Assembly (NCBI RefSeq): GCF_006538165.1
Contig: NZ_BDLU01000063.1
Span: forward strand, 1 to 64,000
Direction: 5' to 3'
From: Komagataeibacter diospyri
GTDB taxonomy: Bacteria; Pseudomonadota; Alphaproteobacteria; Acetobacterales; Acetobacteraceae
DNA length: 64,000 nt
Positions 1 to 8,656 of the stretch are shown here, piece by piece. The notes under the pieces are model-generated. The model saw only the letters and a program-made list of their open reading frames with translations, had not been told where the DNA came from and searched no databases. A program made the position numbers and the translations under genes. The first letter of the stretch is position 1, and each line of letters begins with the position of its first letter.

Positions 1-117
1 GAGAACTTCTTCTGCAAGCTCAAGGAGTTCAAGCGCATCGCCATGCGCAGCGAAAAAACAGACAGATCATTCGAAGCCATGATCTATCTCGTTGGCGCAA
101 TCATCAATTCAAGATAA
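1..117 (+). pseudogene. IS5-family transposase, C-terminal end (cut by window edge)
   Basis: The first 38 codons read as an open frame ending in TAA at 115-117. The peptide starts ENFFCKLKEFKRIAMR and ends YLVGAIINSR, the typical C-terminus of IS5-family (IS1031-like) DDE transposases; acetic acid bacteria carry many such elements. The catalytic DDE residues lie upstream of the window, so whether the whole element is intact cannot be judged. The bases just after the stop (TTCCCAACAGGCCC, 118-131) could be its right terminal inverted repeat, but the left end is not visible for comparison. The element abuts a truncated copy of the intergenic repeat described below. Confidence 0.75.
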
Positions 118-131
118 TTCCCAACAGGCCC

Positions 132-166
132 TGGAAAAAGACGGCACCCAAAAACTTTTATTCTGT
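132..166 (+). repeat. Intergenic hairpin repeat, copy A (truncated right half)
   Basis: The bases GGCACCCAAAAACTTTTA match the right arm of the roughly 80-bp repeat found at seven other places in this window. The left arm and first hairpin are missing, and the sequence switches at about 131 to IS-like sequence. The conserved end faces the kup stop codon at 176. Confidence 0.7.
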
Positions 167-175
167 TCAGGAATG

Positions 176-2179
176 TCAGATCGCCAGCCGCACGCCCAGC
201 TCCACCACGCGGTCGGGTGGAATACGGAAGAATTCCGTAGCCGGCGTCGCGTTGCGTGCCATGAACAGGAACAGCGACATCCGCCACCGCGACAGCTTGG
301 GCACGGACGAGCGTACAAGCAGTTCGCGGCTGGTGAAATAGGATGCCTGCAACGCATCGAAATCCAGCCCGCTGGCCTTCAGGTCCTCCAGCGCGCGGGG
401 CAGGTTGGGCATTTCCATGAAACCGTAGCGCAGGATGATCCGGTAGATGTCGGGGGCCAGTTCCTGCAACGCCACACGGTGGCCGTGGTCGGCTTCGGGC
501 TGGTCCAGCGTCTGCACGGTCACGAACAGCACGTGGTCGTGCAGCACCTTGTTGTGCTTGAGGTTGTGCAGCAGGCAGGCAGGCACGAAATCCGGGTTCC
601 CGGTCATGTACACCGCCGTGCCCGGCACGCGGATGATGCGTGATTGTGGCAGGCGGGCCAGGAACGAGTTCATCGGCATGCTGTCCTGCTTCTGCCGGTT
701 CATGATCAGCTGGCGACCCTTTTTCCACGTTGTCATCATAAGCGTCAGCACGATGCCCAGCAGCACCGGCACCCAGCCGCCCTGCGGGATCTTGAGCGCG
801 TTGGATGCGAAGAATGTCGTATCCAGCAGGAAGAAGCCGCCGAATGTCGCGATCGAGGCGGCGCGTGACCAGTGGTACAGCCTGCGGAACACCACCATCG
901 CCAGAACGCAGGTGCACATGAACGTGCCCGTCACCGCAATGCCATAGGCCGAAGCCAGCGCGTCCGAACTGCGGAAGGCCAGCACCAGCAGCAGGGCACC
1001 GACCATCAGGAAGCGGTTGAATTCCGGCAGGTAGATCTGGCCTTCTTCTTCCGCATTGGTGTGGGTGACGCGCATGCGCGGCAGGTAGCCCAGCTGGATG
1101 ATCTGGCGGCACAGCGAGAACCCGCCCGAAATGCCTGCCTGGCTGGCAATGACGGTGGCAAAGGTGGACAGGATGATCATCGGCACCTGCAGCCAGTGCG
1201 GGCCCAGCAGGAAGAACGGGTTGGCCAGCGCCTTGGGGTCCGAAATGATCAGCGCGCCCTGGCCCAGATAATTCAGCGCAAGGCACGGCAGCACGCAGAA
1301 CAGCCATGCATACCGGATGGGCTGGCGGCCGAAATGCCCCATGTCGGCATATAGTGCTTCCGCCCCCGTGACCGACAGCACGACCGACCCCAGGGCAATG
1401 AACGACAGCCACCCGTGATAGACGATGAACTGCACCGCATAGGTGGGCGATATGGCCAGCAGTACGGCGGGGTGATGCAGGATCTGCAGCCCCCCCAGTA
1501 TGCCCAGCAGGCTGAACCACACCAGCATGATCGGCCCGAATATGGTGCCCACCTTGCCCGTGCCGTAGCACTGGACCGAAAACAGTCCGACCAGCACCAT
1601 CAGCGCGATGGGGATGACAAGGTCACGGGCAGCGGGGAAGCTGACCTCCAGCCCTTCTACCGCCGAAAGCACGGAAATGGCGGGGGTGATCATGCCATCG
1701 CCAAAGAACAGGCAGGCCCCGCCAATGCCAACCATGCCCAGTGCGATGCGCAGCCGGTTGCTGGGCGCGACACGTTGGGCAAGGGACATGAGCGAGATGA
1801 TCCCGCCTTCGCCATTATGATCGGCGCGCATGATCAGGATGACGTATTTCACCGTCACGATCAGCAGCAGCGACCAGATGATCAGGCTCAGGACGCCCAG
1901 CACCTCCCACGGCTCGATCCTGTGGTGCTGCGATACGACCATGATGGTCGAACGCAGGGCGTAAATCGGGCTTGTGCCGATATCACCAAACACCACGCCC
2001 AGCACGCCCAGCAGGGCGGCGAAGCCCACGGGATTGGCCGCGTGTTCGTGCTGGTCCGCGCCATATTCGGTAATCTTGGGCGCGGTCGTGGCCTTGTTGT
2101 CCACGGCAGTTGCGGGATGACCTGCGCCATCCGGCGTCGTCGGGGATCCGGGGGCAGAAGGCCCCGTGGGTTGCGTCAT
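176..2179 (-). CDS. kup: Low-affinity potassium transporter Kup
   Basis: Inner-membrane K+ uptake protein of the KUP/HAK/KT family, which imports K+ with protons. The protein is 667 aa from ATG 2179, which has GGAG about 10 nt upstream; an in-frame TTG at 2200 is less likely. After a Pro/Ala-rich cytosolic N-terminus of about 50 residues comes the family signature [10 protein letters not shown] (residues 65-74), then about twelve hydrophobic segments and a soluble C-terminal domain ending in [11 protein letters not shown]. The length is normal for the family and the frame is intact. It lies downstream of yggS on the same strand with a gap of about 125 bp, so it may have its own promoter. A truncated repeat and an IS end lie just beyond its stop. 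Confidence 0.95.
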   Translation of the reverse strand: MTQPTGPSAPGSPTTPDGAGHPATAVDNKATTAPKITEYGADQHEHAANPVGFAALLGVLGVVFGDIGTSPIYALRSTIMVVSQHHRIEPWEVLGVLSLIIWSLLLIVTVKYVILIMRADHNGEGGIISLMSLAQRVAPSNRLRIALGMVGIGGACLFFGDGMITPAISVLSAVEGLEVSFPAARDLVIPIALMVLVGLFSVQCYGTGKVGTIFGPIMLVWFSLLGILGGLQILHHPAVLLAISPTYAVQFIVYHGWLSFIALGSVVLSVTGAEALYADMGHFGRQPIRYAWLFCVLPCLALNYLGQGALIISDPKALANPFFLLGPHWLQVPMIILSTFATVIASQAGISGGFSLCRQIIQLGYLPRMRVTHTNAEEEGQIYLPEFNRFLMVGALLLVLAFRSSDALASAYGIAVTGTFMCTCVLAMVVFRRLYHWSRAASIATFGGFFLLDTTFFASNALKIPQGGWVPVLLGIVLTLMMTTWKKGRQLIMNRQKQDSMPMNSFLARLPQSRIIRVPGTAVYMTGNPDFVPACLLHNLKHNKVLHDHVLFVTVQTLDQPEADHGHRVALQELAPDIYRIILRYGFMEMPNLPRALEDLKASGLDFDALQASYFTSRELLVRSSVPKLSRWRMSLFLFMARNATPATEFFRIPPDRVVELGVRLAI

Positions 2180-2305
2180 GTCGTGACGGCTCCGCGGCAA
2201 TGAAGACAGAAAACCGGCATCACATCGCGACCGGATAGTTTCGCATTACCGTCTCGCCCCATGCGCAGCAAGGGCCGTCTCCGCTCAGGTGCCATTCAGA
2301 CACGT

Positions 2306-2989
2306 TCAGGCATGGGCCGGACGGGCACCGAAAATCGCACTGCCCACCCGCACCAGTGTCGCGCCACAGGCAATCGCGCGTTCGAAATCGGCCGACATGC
2401 CCATGGATACCACCGGCAGCCCGTGCCGCGCCGCCATGTCCGCCAGCAGCCGGAAATGCGGTGTCGGATCCTGGTCATGCGGCGGGATGCACATGAGGCC
2501 ACGCACCCTGTCGCCAAAGCGTGTCATGCTGGCGGTGATGAAGGCATCGGCTTCTTCCAGCCTCACGCCCGATTTCTGGGTCTCGTCGCCGGTGTTCACC
2601 TGCACCAGCAGGTCGGGCAGGCGGCCTGCCTTCTCACCCGCGCGCGCAATCGCGTCCGCCAGGGAAGGGCGGTCCAGACTTTCGATCATGTCCGCGATCC
2701 TGACAGCCTCCAGCGCCTTGTTGGTCTGCAGCCCACCGATGATGTGCAGCCGCAGGTCGGGCCAGCGTTCGCGCAGGTCAGGGAATTTCGCGGCGGCTTC
2801 CTGCACGCGGTTTTCACCGAATATCCGCTGTCCCGCCTCCAGCGCCGCGATGACGCTGGCCTGTGGATGGAACTTGGAAACAGCCACGAGTTCAATGGTG
2901 GAAGGGTCGCGGCCCGCCGCCTGTGCACTGGCGGCGATGCGGGCATGGATACCCGTCAGGGCATCCGCTATGGATGTGGATGTTGACAT
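2306..2989 (-). CDS. yggS: YggS/PLPBP-family pyridoxal-phosphate homeostasis protein
   Basis: 227-aa single-domain PLP-binding protein that buffers free pyridoxal phosphate; the family has no established catalytic activity. The PLP-lysine region LVAVSKFHPQ, the block IFGENRVQEAAAK and the segment LMCIPPHDQD are all present. Start 2989 (MSTSTSIAD) matches the usual family N-terminus. An upstream ATG at 3034 would add 15 residues and would overlap the divergent rsmB frame. Neither start has a strong Shine-Dalgarno sequence. It is divergent from rsmB across about 70 bp. Confidence 0.93.
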   Translation of the reverse strand: MSTSTSIADALTGIHARIAASAQAAGRDPSTIELVAVSKFHPQASVIAALEAGQRIFGENRVQEAAAKFPDLRERWPDLRLHIIGGLQTNKALEAVRIADMIESLDRPSLADAIARAGEKAGRLPDLLVQVNTGDETQKSGVRLEEADAFITASMTRFGDRVRGLMCIPPHDQDPTPHFRLLADMAARHGLPVVSMGMSADFERAIACGATLVRVGSAIFGARPAHA

Positions 2990-3059
2990 GGCTCTAGGCT
3001 TGGCCTGAATACCTCCCCGGTCAAGCCCCCGCATGTCGCAGCTTTCAGGTCAGGATTAC

Positions 3060-4394
3060 ATGAAGCCTTCCCCGTCCCCGTCACCCCGCCCCGCTGGCCG
3101 CCGTCCCGATAAAGGCCGCCCCGACCGGCGCGGTGGCAAGGTCGCCCCTGATCCCACGCGGGACATCGCTTTCGATATCATCGAGGGCGTGATCGTCCAT
3201 CGCCGCATGCTTGATACGTCACTGGATCACTCGGTCGCCGCCCGCACGGCGGAACCGCGTGACCGTGCTGCCGGCCACAGGCTGGCCGCCACCGTGCTGC
3301 GGCACATGGGCACCGCGAATGAAGTGCTGTCCCCTTTCCTGAAGCGTGAACCGCCCGAACCGGTGCGCGTGGTGCTGCTGATCGGGGTGGCGCAGCTCCT
3401 GTTCCTTGATACGCCCGCACATGCCGCCGTGGCGACATCCGTCGCCCTTGCGCGCAGGCGGGGGCTGGTGCCGTTCGCAGGATTGGTCAACGCGGTGCTG
3501 CGGCGCGTGGCCGCAGGCGGGACGCAGGCGCTGGAGGGGCTGGACCAGGCGCGGCTGGATGTGCCGCCGTGGCTGTGGCAGTCGTGGGGGAAGCTTGCGC
3601 GTCCCATCGCCCGTGCGCTGGGTCATGAGCCGCCGCTGGACCTGACCATCCGCCCCGACGCCGAAGCCCCGCCGGGTGGCGAGGTCATGCCGGGTGGCAG
3701 CGTGCGCTTTGCGGCAGGGGCGGTGAAGGTCGTGGACCTGCCCGGCTTTGCCGAAGGGGCATTCTGGGTGCAGGACATGGCGGCCAGCCTGCCCGCGCGG
3801 CTGCTGGCCGCACAGCCGGGGGAACGCGTGGCCGATCTGTGCGCGGCGCCGGGTGGCAAGACCGCCCAGCTGGCCTTTACAGGGGCGGAGGTGTTCGCCA
3901 TTGAACGAGAAGGCCGCCGTATCGAACGCCTGCGTGCGAATCTGGCACGCCTTGGGCTGTCGGGCGTGAAGGTGATCCATGAAGACGCGGCGCAGTGGCG
4001 GCCAGATGCCCCGCTGGACGCAATCCTGCTGGATGCGCCGTGTTCGGCCACCGGCACCATCCGCCGCCATCCCGACGCCATGTGGATCAAACGTCCGCGC
4101 GACATCACCACCATGACCGAAGGACAGGACCGGCTGCTGGCAGCCAGCCGCGATATGCTGCGACCGGGCGGACGCGTGGTCTATGCAGTATGCTCGCTGC
4201 AACCCGAAGAAGGGGAACAGCGTGCGCTGGCCGCAGCTGCGATGGGGCTGGTCCCCGATCCCTTTACGCCAGAGGAACTGGCCTTCCTGCCGCAGGCCCG
4301 CACGCCGGAGGGCTGGCTGCGCACCCATCCGGGCATGCTGGCGGATCATGGTGGGATGGACGGCTTCTTCGCCGCGCGATTCCGTCGCGCCTGA
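3060..4394 (+). CDS. rsmB: 16S rRNA (cytosine-967-C5)-methyltransferase RsmB
   Basis: Methylates C967 of 16S rRNA with S-adenosylmethionine. The 444-aa protein has a basic Pro/Arg-rich leader (1-30), a NusB-like RNA-binding domain (about 33-160) and a Rossmann methyltransferase domain. Motif I is ADLCAAPGGKTAQL (about 258-271). The motif IV Cys is in DAPCSATG (C328) and the catalytic motif VI Cys in YAVCSLQPEE (C378). ATG 3060 is preceded by AGGA with a short spacer; ATG 3033 is an in-frame alternative adding nine residues. It is followed by rpe after 60 bp, the usual alphaproteobacterial order. Confidence 0.94.
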   Translation: MKPSPSPSPRPAGRRPDKGRPDRRGGKVAPDPTRDIAFDIIEGVIVHRRMLDTSLDHSVAARTAEPRDRAAGHRLAATVLRHMGTANEVLSPFLKREPPEPVRVVLLIGVAQLLFLDTPAHAAVATSVALARRRGLVPFAGLVNAVLRRVAAGGTQALEGLDQARLDVPPWLWQSWGKLARPIARALGHEPPLDLTIRPDAEAPPGGEVMPGGSVRFAAGAVKVVDLPGFAEGAFWVQDMAASLPARLLAAQPGERVADLCAAPGGKTAQLAFTGAEVFAIEREGRRIERLRANLARLGLSGVKVIHEDAAQWRPDAPLDAILLDAPCSATGTIRRHPDAMWIKRPRDITTMTEGQDRLLAASRDMLRPGGRVVYAVCSLQPEEGEQRALAAAAMGLVPDPFTPEELAFLPQARTPEGWLRTHPGMLADHGGMDGFFAARFRRA

Positions 4395-4454
4395 CCGGAC
4401 GGGGTGAATGAGGAAAGATTCGCGTTAGTCATTGATTGCTGTTAAAAAACAGGC

Positions 4455-5132
4455 ATGGCTGCTCTCGAAACACCCCTTATTGCCCCCAGCGTCCTGTCGG
4501 CCGATTTCTCCCGCATGGCGGAAGAAGTCGCCGCTGTCGAACATGCTGGCGCGGACTGGCTGCATCTGGATGTCATGGATGGGCATTTCGTGCCCAACCT
4601 GTCCATGGGGCCGCAACTGATCAAGGCGCTTCGTCCGAAATCGAAGCTGCCGTTTGACGTGCACCTGATGATTGCACCTGTCGATCCGTATATCGAAGCC
4701 TTCGCGAAGGCCGGGGCCGACCATATCCATCTGCATGTGGAAGCCGGTCCCCATACCCACCGTTCGCTCCAGCATGTGCGTGATCATGGGGTGAAGCCCG
4801 GTATCGCCATCTGTCCAGCCACCCCGCCCGAAGCGGTGGGTGAGGTGCTGGACCTGGTGGACATGATCCTGGTCATGACGGTCAACCCCGGTTTTGGTGG
4901 CCAGAAATTCCTGACCAGCCAGCTGCGCAAGATCGAGACCCTGCGCCGCATGGCGGATGCGACGGGACGTGACATCCGCATCGGGGTCGATGGCGGTATC
5001 ACGCCACAGACCGCGCCGCTGGCTGTTGCCGCTGGCGCTGACATGCTGGTCGCAGGCACGGCCGTGTACGGGCAGGATGATTACGCCGCCGCCATAAAGA
5101 ACCTACGGACCGGGACGCATAACCCGGCGTGA
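4455..5132 (+). CDS. rpe: Ribulose-phosphate 3-epimerase
   Basis: Interconverts ribulose-5-phosphate and xylulose-5-phosphate in the pentose phosphate pathway. The 225-aa TIM-barrel protein shows APSVLSADF (about 10-18), the metal-binding HLDVMDGHFVPN block, DVHLMI, the MTVNPGFGGQKF phosphate-binding segment and VDGGIT. All expected His/Asp metal ligands are present. It follows rsmB and precedes the heparinase-family gene by 37 bp, so the three probably form one transcription unit. Acetic acid bacteria rely on this pathway because glycolysis is generally incomplete in them. Confidence 0.96.
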   Translation: MAALETPLIAPSVLSADFSRMAEEVAAVEHAGADWLHLDVMDGHFVPNLSMGPQLIKALRPKSKLPFDVHLMIAPVDPYIEAFAKAGADHIHLHVEAGPHTHRSLQHVRDHGVKPGIAICPATPPEAVGEVLDLVDMILVMTVNPGFGGQKFLTSQLRKIETLRRMADATGRDIRIGVDGGITPQTAPLAVAAGADMLVAGTAVYGQDDYAAAIKNLRTGTHNPA

Positions 5133-5169
5133 GGGTATGGTCCCTGATGTATCGGAGGGATAAGGCCCC

Positions 5170-6843
5170 ATGCCGCTGAAGCGTCTGGCGCGGGGCGCGC
5201 GCCTGTCCTTTGCGCGGATGCCCCTGCTGGGGGGGGGCAGGCGCCTGCCTGTCGCACCCGTCCATAACGTGCGTGACCTGTGGCCGGGCGACCCGGCGGC
5301 GGGTGCGCAGCTTGCCCGTGGCAGCCTGACATGGGCGGGCTATACCCACCCCGTAGGGCCCGGGCAGTGGAATTCGCCTGATTTCGAGCCCGCTTTTCGC
5401 GAAGGGCTGCTCAGTTTCCGCTGGTTGCGTGACCTGCGCGCGGTGGGCACCGATGCCGCGCGGCTGAAGGCGCGCGCGCTGGTTGATGACTGGCTGCACC
5501 ATCCCGCGCAGGATCCGCTGGCGCTGGAATGCGGCGTGATTGGCGCACGTGTCGCGGCGTGGCTGGGGCATTACGATTTCTTTGCCGCGTCGGCCAGCGA
5601 TTCCTTCCGCCAGCGTCTCATGGCCCGCATCCTGGTCGAAGGGCGCACCATTGCCGCCCTCATGCCGCCCGAACGGCATGGCTGGCAGTCCCTGACCGCG
5701 CTGAAGGGACTGCTGGCGGTGGCCGTGGCCATGCCGGAATATACCGGTTTCCTGACCCGGTACCGCCGCTATATCGATAACGAGGTGGAAAGCCAGATCC
5801 TGCCCGATGGCTGGCATATCGAACGCAGCCCCGAAGTGCAGTTGCGCGCCGTGCGGGAACTGGCGGAAATGCGGGCCATGATGCAGGCGGTGCAGCATGC
5901 GCTGCCGCATTCGGTGGCCATCGCACTGGACAAGATGAGTCCCGTGCTGCGTGCAATGCGGCATGGGGACGGGGGACTTGCCCTGTTCAACGGCAGCCAT
6001 GAACGTAGCGCAACACTGATTGAGATGGTGCTGTCACAGGCCACGCGTACCCGCGTCGTGGCCCATTCCATGCCGGATGGCGGTTTCATGCGCATGCAGG
6101 CCATGCGGTCGCTGCTGCTGGTGGATGTGGGGATTCCCGCACCCCCTGAATATGACCGTAACGCGCATGCGGGTACGCTTTCATTCGAATTTTCCTGTGC
6201 GCGCCAGCGTCTGATCGTCAACTGCGGCGGTGGCGTGCTGCCAGCGTGGAAAGAGGCCCTGCGCCAGACAGCCGCCCATTCCGTCGTGGTGGTGGAAGAC
6301 ATGTCGTCGTCCGAATTCGGGCCGGATGGGACGGTGCGGCGCAGGCCGGCCCATGTGGACGTGGACCATGCCGTAGCCGAGGGCGCGCACTGGCTGAACC
6401 TGTCACATGATGGCTACCATCCCTCGGCCGGGGTTACGTATTACCGCAGGCTGTACCTGGGTGGGGATGGCGAGGTCCTGCGCGGGGAGGAAATGCTGGA
6501 AGGCGAGCGCGAGGTCGCCTTCGTCCTGCGTCTGCATCTGCATCCATCGGTCACGGCGGTCGATGCGCAGGATGGCTCCATCCTGCTGGAGGCGGGTGAA
6601 CAGCACTGGCGCTTCCGTGCGGCGGGTGGTGATGTCGCCATCGAGGACAGCGTCTATTCCGGCGGCCAGGTCCCGCAGCCTACCGTGCAACTGGTCGTGC
6701 GCGTTGATCCCGCCGTGCGCCGGCAGGCCGGGGAAGGGGACGGCGACGACATCCGGATCACGCAGGCTGATGGGCCGCCGGGCAGGGTGCGGCAGGTGGT
6801 GCGCTGGGCGCTCAGGCGTGAAAAGCTGCTGCTGCTGGCATGA
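5170..6843 (+). CDS. Heparinase II/III family protein
   Basis: 557-aa protein with the alpha/alpha barrel followed by a beta-sandwich typical of alphaproteobacterial heparinase II/III-like proteins. The N-terminal part carries LTWAGYTHPVGPGQW and WLRDLRAVG, and the C-terminal half has the block IPAPPEYDRNAHAGTLSFEF. GGAGG lies about 10 nt before ATG 5170. Family members are polysaccharide lyases, but the substrate is unknown for this lineage and no Sec signal is obvious. The gene commonly follows rpe in alphaproteobacteria. The stop overlaps the next start as ATGA, indicating coupling to the downstream glycosyltransferase and suggesting a shared role in surface polysaccharide. Confidence 0.88.
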   Translation: MPLKRLARGARLSFARMPLLGGGRRLPVAPVHNVRDLWPGDPAAGAQLARGSLTWAGYTHPVGPGQWNSPDFEPAFREGLLSFRWLRDLRAVGTDAARLKARALVDDWLHHPAQDPLALECGVIGARVAAWLGHYDFFAASASDSFRQRLMARILVEGRTIAALMPPERHGWQSLTALKGLLAVAVAMPEYTGFLTRYRRYIDNEVESQILPDGWHIERSPEVQLRAVRELAEMRAMMQAVQHALPHSVAIALDKMSPVLRAMRHGDGGLALFNGSHERSATLIEMVLSQATRTRVVAHSMPDGGFMRMQAMRSLLLVDVGIPAPPEYDRNAHAGTLSFEFSCARQRLIVNCGGGVLPAWKEALRQTAAHSVVVVEDMSSSEFGPDGTVRRRPAHVDVDHAVAEGAHWLNLSHDGYHPSAGVTYYRRLYLGGDGEVLRGEEMLEGEREVAFVLRLHLHPSVTAVDAQDGSILLEAGEQHWRFRAAGGDVAIEDSVYSGGQVPQPTVQLVVRVDPAVRRQAGEGDGDDIRITQADGPPGRVRQVVRWALRREKLLLLA

Positions 6844-7988
6844 AGATCCTTGAAATCACGAATGTTGATTTCTCGTTACGCCAGTTTCTCTTTCCTCTCA
6901 TGCAGGCGCTGCGCGACGCAGGGCATGATGTGGTCGGGGTCTGTGCCGATGGCCCCCTGCTGGATGGCGTGCGGGCACACGGCCTGCGGGTCGAAACCGT
7001 GCCCATGTCACGTACCCTGTCCCCCCTTGCGCAATGGCGGGCGTGGCGGGGACTGGTGCGCCTGATCCGGGCGGAAAAGCCTGATATGGTCCATGCCCAC
7101 ATGCCCATAAGCGGCCTGCTGGCTCGTTTCGCAGCATGGTGGTGTGGTGTGCCCTGCATTGCCTATACCTGCCATGGTTTCCTGTTCAACCAGCCGGGAT
7201 CAGGGGCGCGGCGCGCCATGGCCCTTGCGCTGGAATGGCTGGCGGGACGGGTGACCGACATCTACCTGACCGTGTCGGACAGGGAAGCCCGCGATGCCCG
7301 CAGGCTGCATATTCACCCCCATGCCACGGCCATTGGTAACGGACGCGACCCGGCCATTTTCCACCCCATGCCCGAACAGCGCGCGGCAATGCGCGCGCGG
7401 ATGGGGGTGGAAACTGGGCAGGTTGTCATCCTGGCCGTCTCCCGTCTGGTGCGGGGAAAAGGCTATCCCGAACTGCTGGCGGCCATGCGCGGCCTGCCCG
7501 ATAACGCGGTATTGTGGGTGGTGGGCACACGCCTGCCCAGTGACCGCGGCGTGGATCTTGGGGCATGTTTTGCTGCGGCCCGTGCGGCCCCTGGCGCCAG
7601 GATGGTCATGTTTGGATACCGCGAGGACGTGGCGTCGATCATGGCGGCTGCGGACATCTTCGTCCTGCCCAGCCATTTCGAGGGCCTGCCGATGAGCGTG
7701 ATCGAAGCCATGCTGTGTGGCCTGCCGGTGGTGGCAAGCGACATTTCCGGCCCGTGCGAGCAGGTGGTGGCGGGCGAGACCGGCCTGCTGGTGCCACCGG
7801 GCGATGTCGCGCGGCTTTCTGCTGCGCTGGACCTTATGGTGCATGATGGCGCGTTGCGTCAGCGCATGGGTGAAGCAGGGCGGATACGTGCGCTGAAGCG
7901 GTATGTGCAGGCCGACATCATGGTGCGTACCACGGCCCTGCTGACGGCGGGGTGTCCTGCAGATCAGGGAATATCCCGCCAGTCATAA
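6840..7988 (+). CDS. Glycosyltransferase family 4 protein
   Basis: 382-aa GT-B fold glycosyltransferase. The N-terminal Rossmann half contains KPDMVHAHMP and YTCHGF. The C-terminal half has LAVSRLVRGKGYPELL and the nucleotide-sugar site ADIFVLPSHFEGLPMSVIEA, with the family's EX7E-type acidic pair. Its start overlaps the heparinase stop (ATGA). The sugar and acceptor cannot be told from sequence; polysaccharide or lipid-linked glycan synthesis is likely. A copy of the intergenic repeat begins immediately after its stop. Confidence 0.9.
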   Translation: MKILEITNVDFSLRQFLFPLMQALRDAGHDVVGVCADGPLLDGVRAHGLRVETVPMSRTLSPLAQWRAWRGLVRLIRAEKPDMVHAHMPISGLLARFAAWWCGVPCIAYTCHGFLFNQPGSGARRAMALALEWLAGRVTDIYLTVSDREARDARRLHIHPHATAIGNGRDPAIFHPMPEQRAAMRARMGVETGQVVILAVSRLVRGKGYPELLAAMRGLPDNAVLWVVGTRLPSDRGVDLGACFAAARAAPGARMVMFGYREDVASIMAAADIFVLPSHFEGLPMSVIEAMLCGLPVVASDISGPCEQVVAGETGLLVPPGDVARLSAALDLMVHDGALRQRMGEAGRIRALKRYVQADIMVRTTALLTAGCPADQGISRQS

Positions 7989-7989
7989 A

Positions 7990-8071
7990 GAAGTTTTTGG
8001 TGCAGCTTTTTCAAAAAGCGTCAGGAAGACGCCGCCTTTTCGAAAAGAGGCGGCACCTAAAAAACTTTTAC
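7990..8071 (+). repeat. Intergenic hairpin repeat, copy B
   Basis: Full-length copy between two convergent genes. The outer arms AAGTTTTTGGTG and CACCTAAAAAACTT pair, enclosing a weak first hairpin (CAGCTTTTTC...) and a strong second one (GCCGCCTTTTC / GAAAAGAGGCGGC). The right end faces the stop at 8108. Confidence 0.85.
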
Positions 8072-8107
8072 TGTGTTTTATAAACAGATTGTCCTGCAGA
8101 ATTCGGT

Positions 8108-8656
8108 TTAACGCTCCGGGGTCTGCTGCTGCTGGCTGTCACCGCCGCCCATGATCTGGATCAGCGCCTGCGTCTGTGCCGTATGGGACTTGAGCAGGCT
8201 GACATTGTCCGGGTTCAGCGGCGGCATTGATTTGCTGTCCTGCGCGGGGTGCTGCATCACGGCGGCAGTCATGCCAAAGGTGGTGATGCCCATGACGAAT
8301 TCACGCGCCGTCATGTGTCCCTGCTTCAGGATTGGCTCAAGCTGGGGCATGGCTTCCGTGCGCCTGATGGTGTCTTCAAGCGACATGTTCGGTGTTTCAG
8401 GGGGCGAGATGCGCGAATTGCGGATCTGTTCCATCACCGGTGTCATGCGTGTGAAGAAATCCCTGGGCAGTTTATACCGCGCCACGGTTTCCATGTCATG
8501 CTGGATGGCGGCCTGCTGTGCGGCGCTGGGGGCCTGCTGCGTCATCTGCTGCGTGGGCTGCTGGGCCATGGCGGGGTGCATGGCAGCAGGCATGTGGGTC
8601 AGGGCAAGGGCGCATGTGGTGGCCAAAAGCGCCTTGCGCACGAAGGAAGTAGTCAT
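8108..8656 (-). CDS. Exported protein of unknown function, coupled to an M29 aminopeptidase
   Basis: 182 aa. The N-terminus MTTSFVRKALLATTCALALTH is a clear Sec signal peptide, with AMAQQ as a likely cleavage region. The mature part begins Gln-rich (about 35-55) and then is mainly helical, with conserved-looking blocks ARYKLPRDFFTRM and EPILKQGHMTAREFVMG. I do not recognise a named family. GGAG lies about 9 nt before ATG 8656, and the start overlaps the aminopeptidase stop as ATGA, so the two are translationally coupled. A periplasmic role is inferred from the signal peptide only. Confidence 0.8.
   Translation of the reverse strand: MTTSFVRKALLATTCALALTHMPAAMHPAMAQQPTQQMTQQAPSAAQQAAIQHDMETVARYKLPRDFFTRMTPVMEQIRNSRISPPETPNMSLEDTIRRTEAMPQLEPILKQGHMTAREFVMGITTFGMTAAVMQHPAQDSKSMPPLNPDNVSLLKSHTAQTQALIQIMGGGDSQQQQTPER

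Noticed and set aside
84..1571. Long minus-strand open frame of 495 codons inside kup
   Set aside because: It is a shadow of kup in another frame; the composition is Ala/Gly/Pro/Arg/His-rich without motifs, as GC-rich DNA produces.
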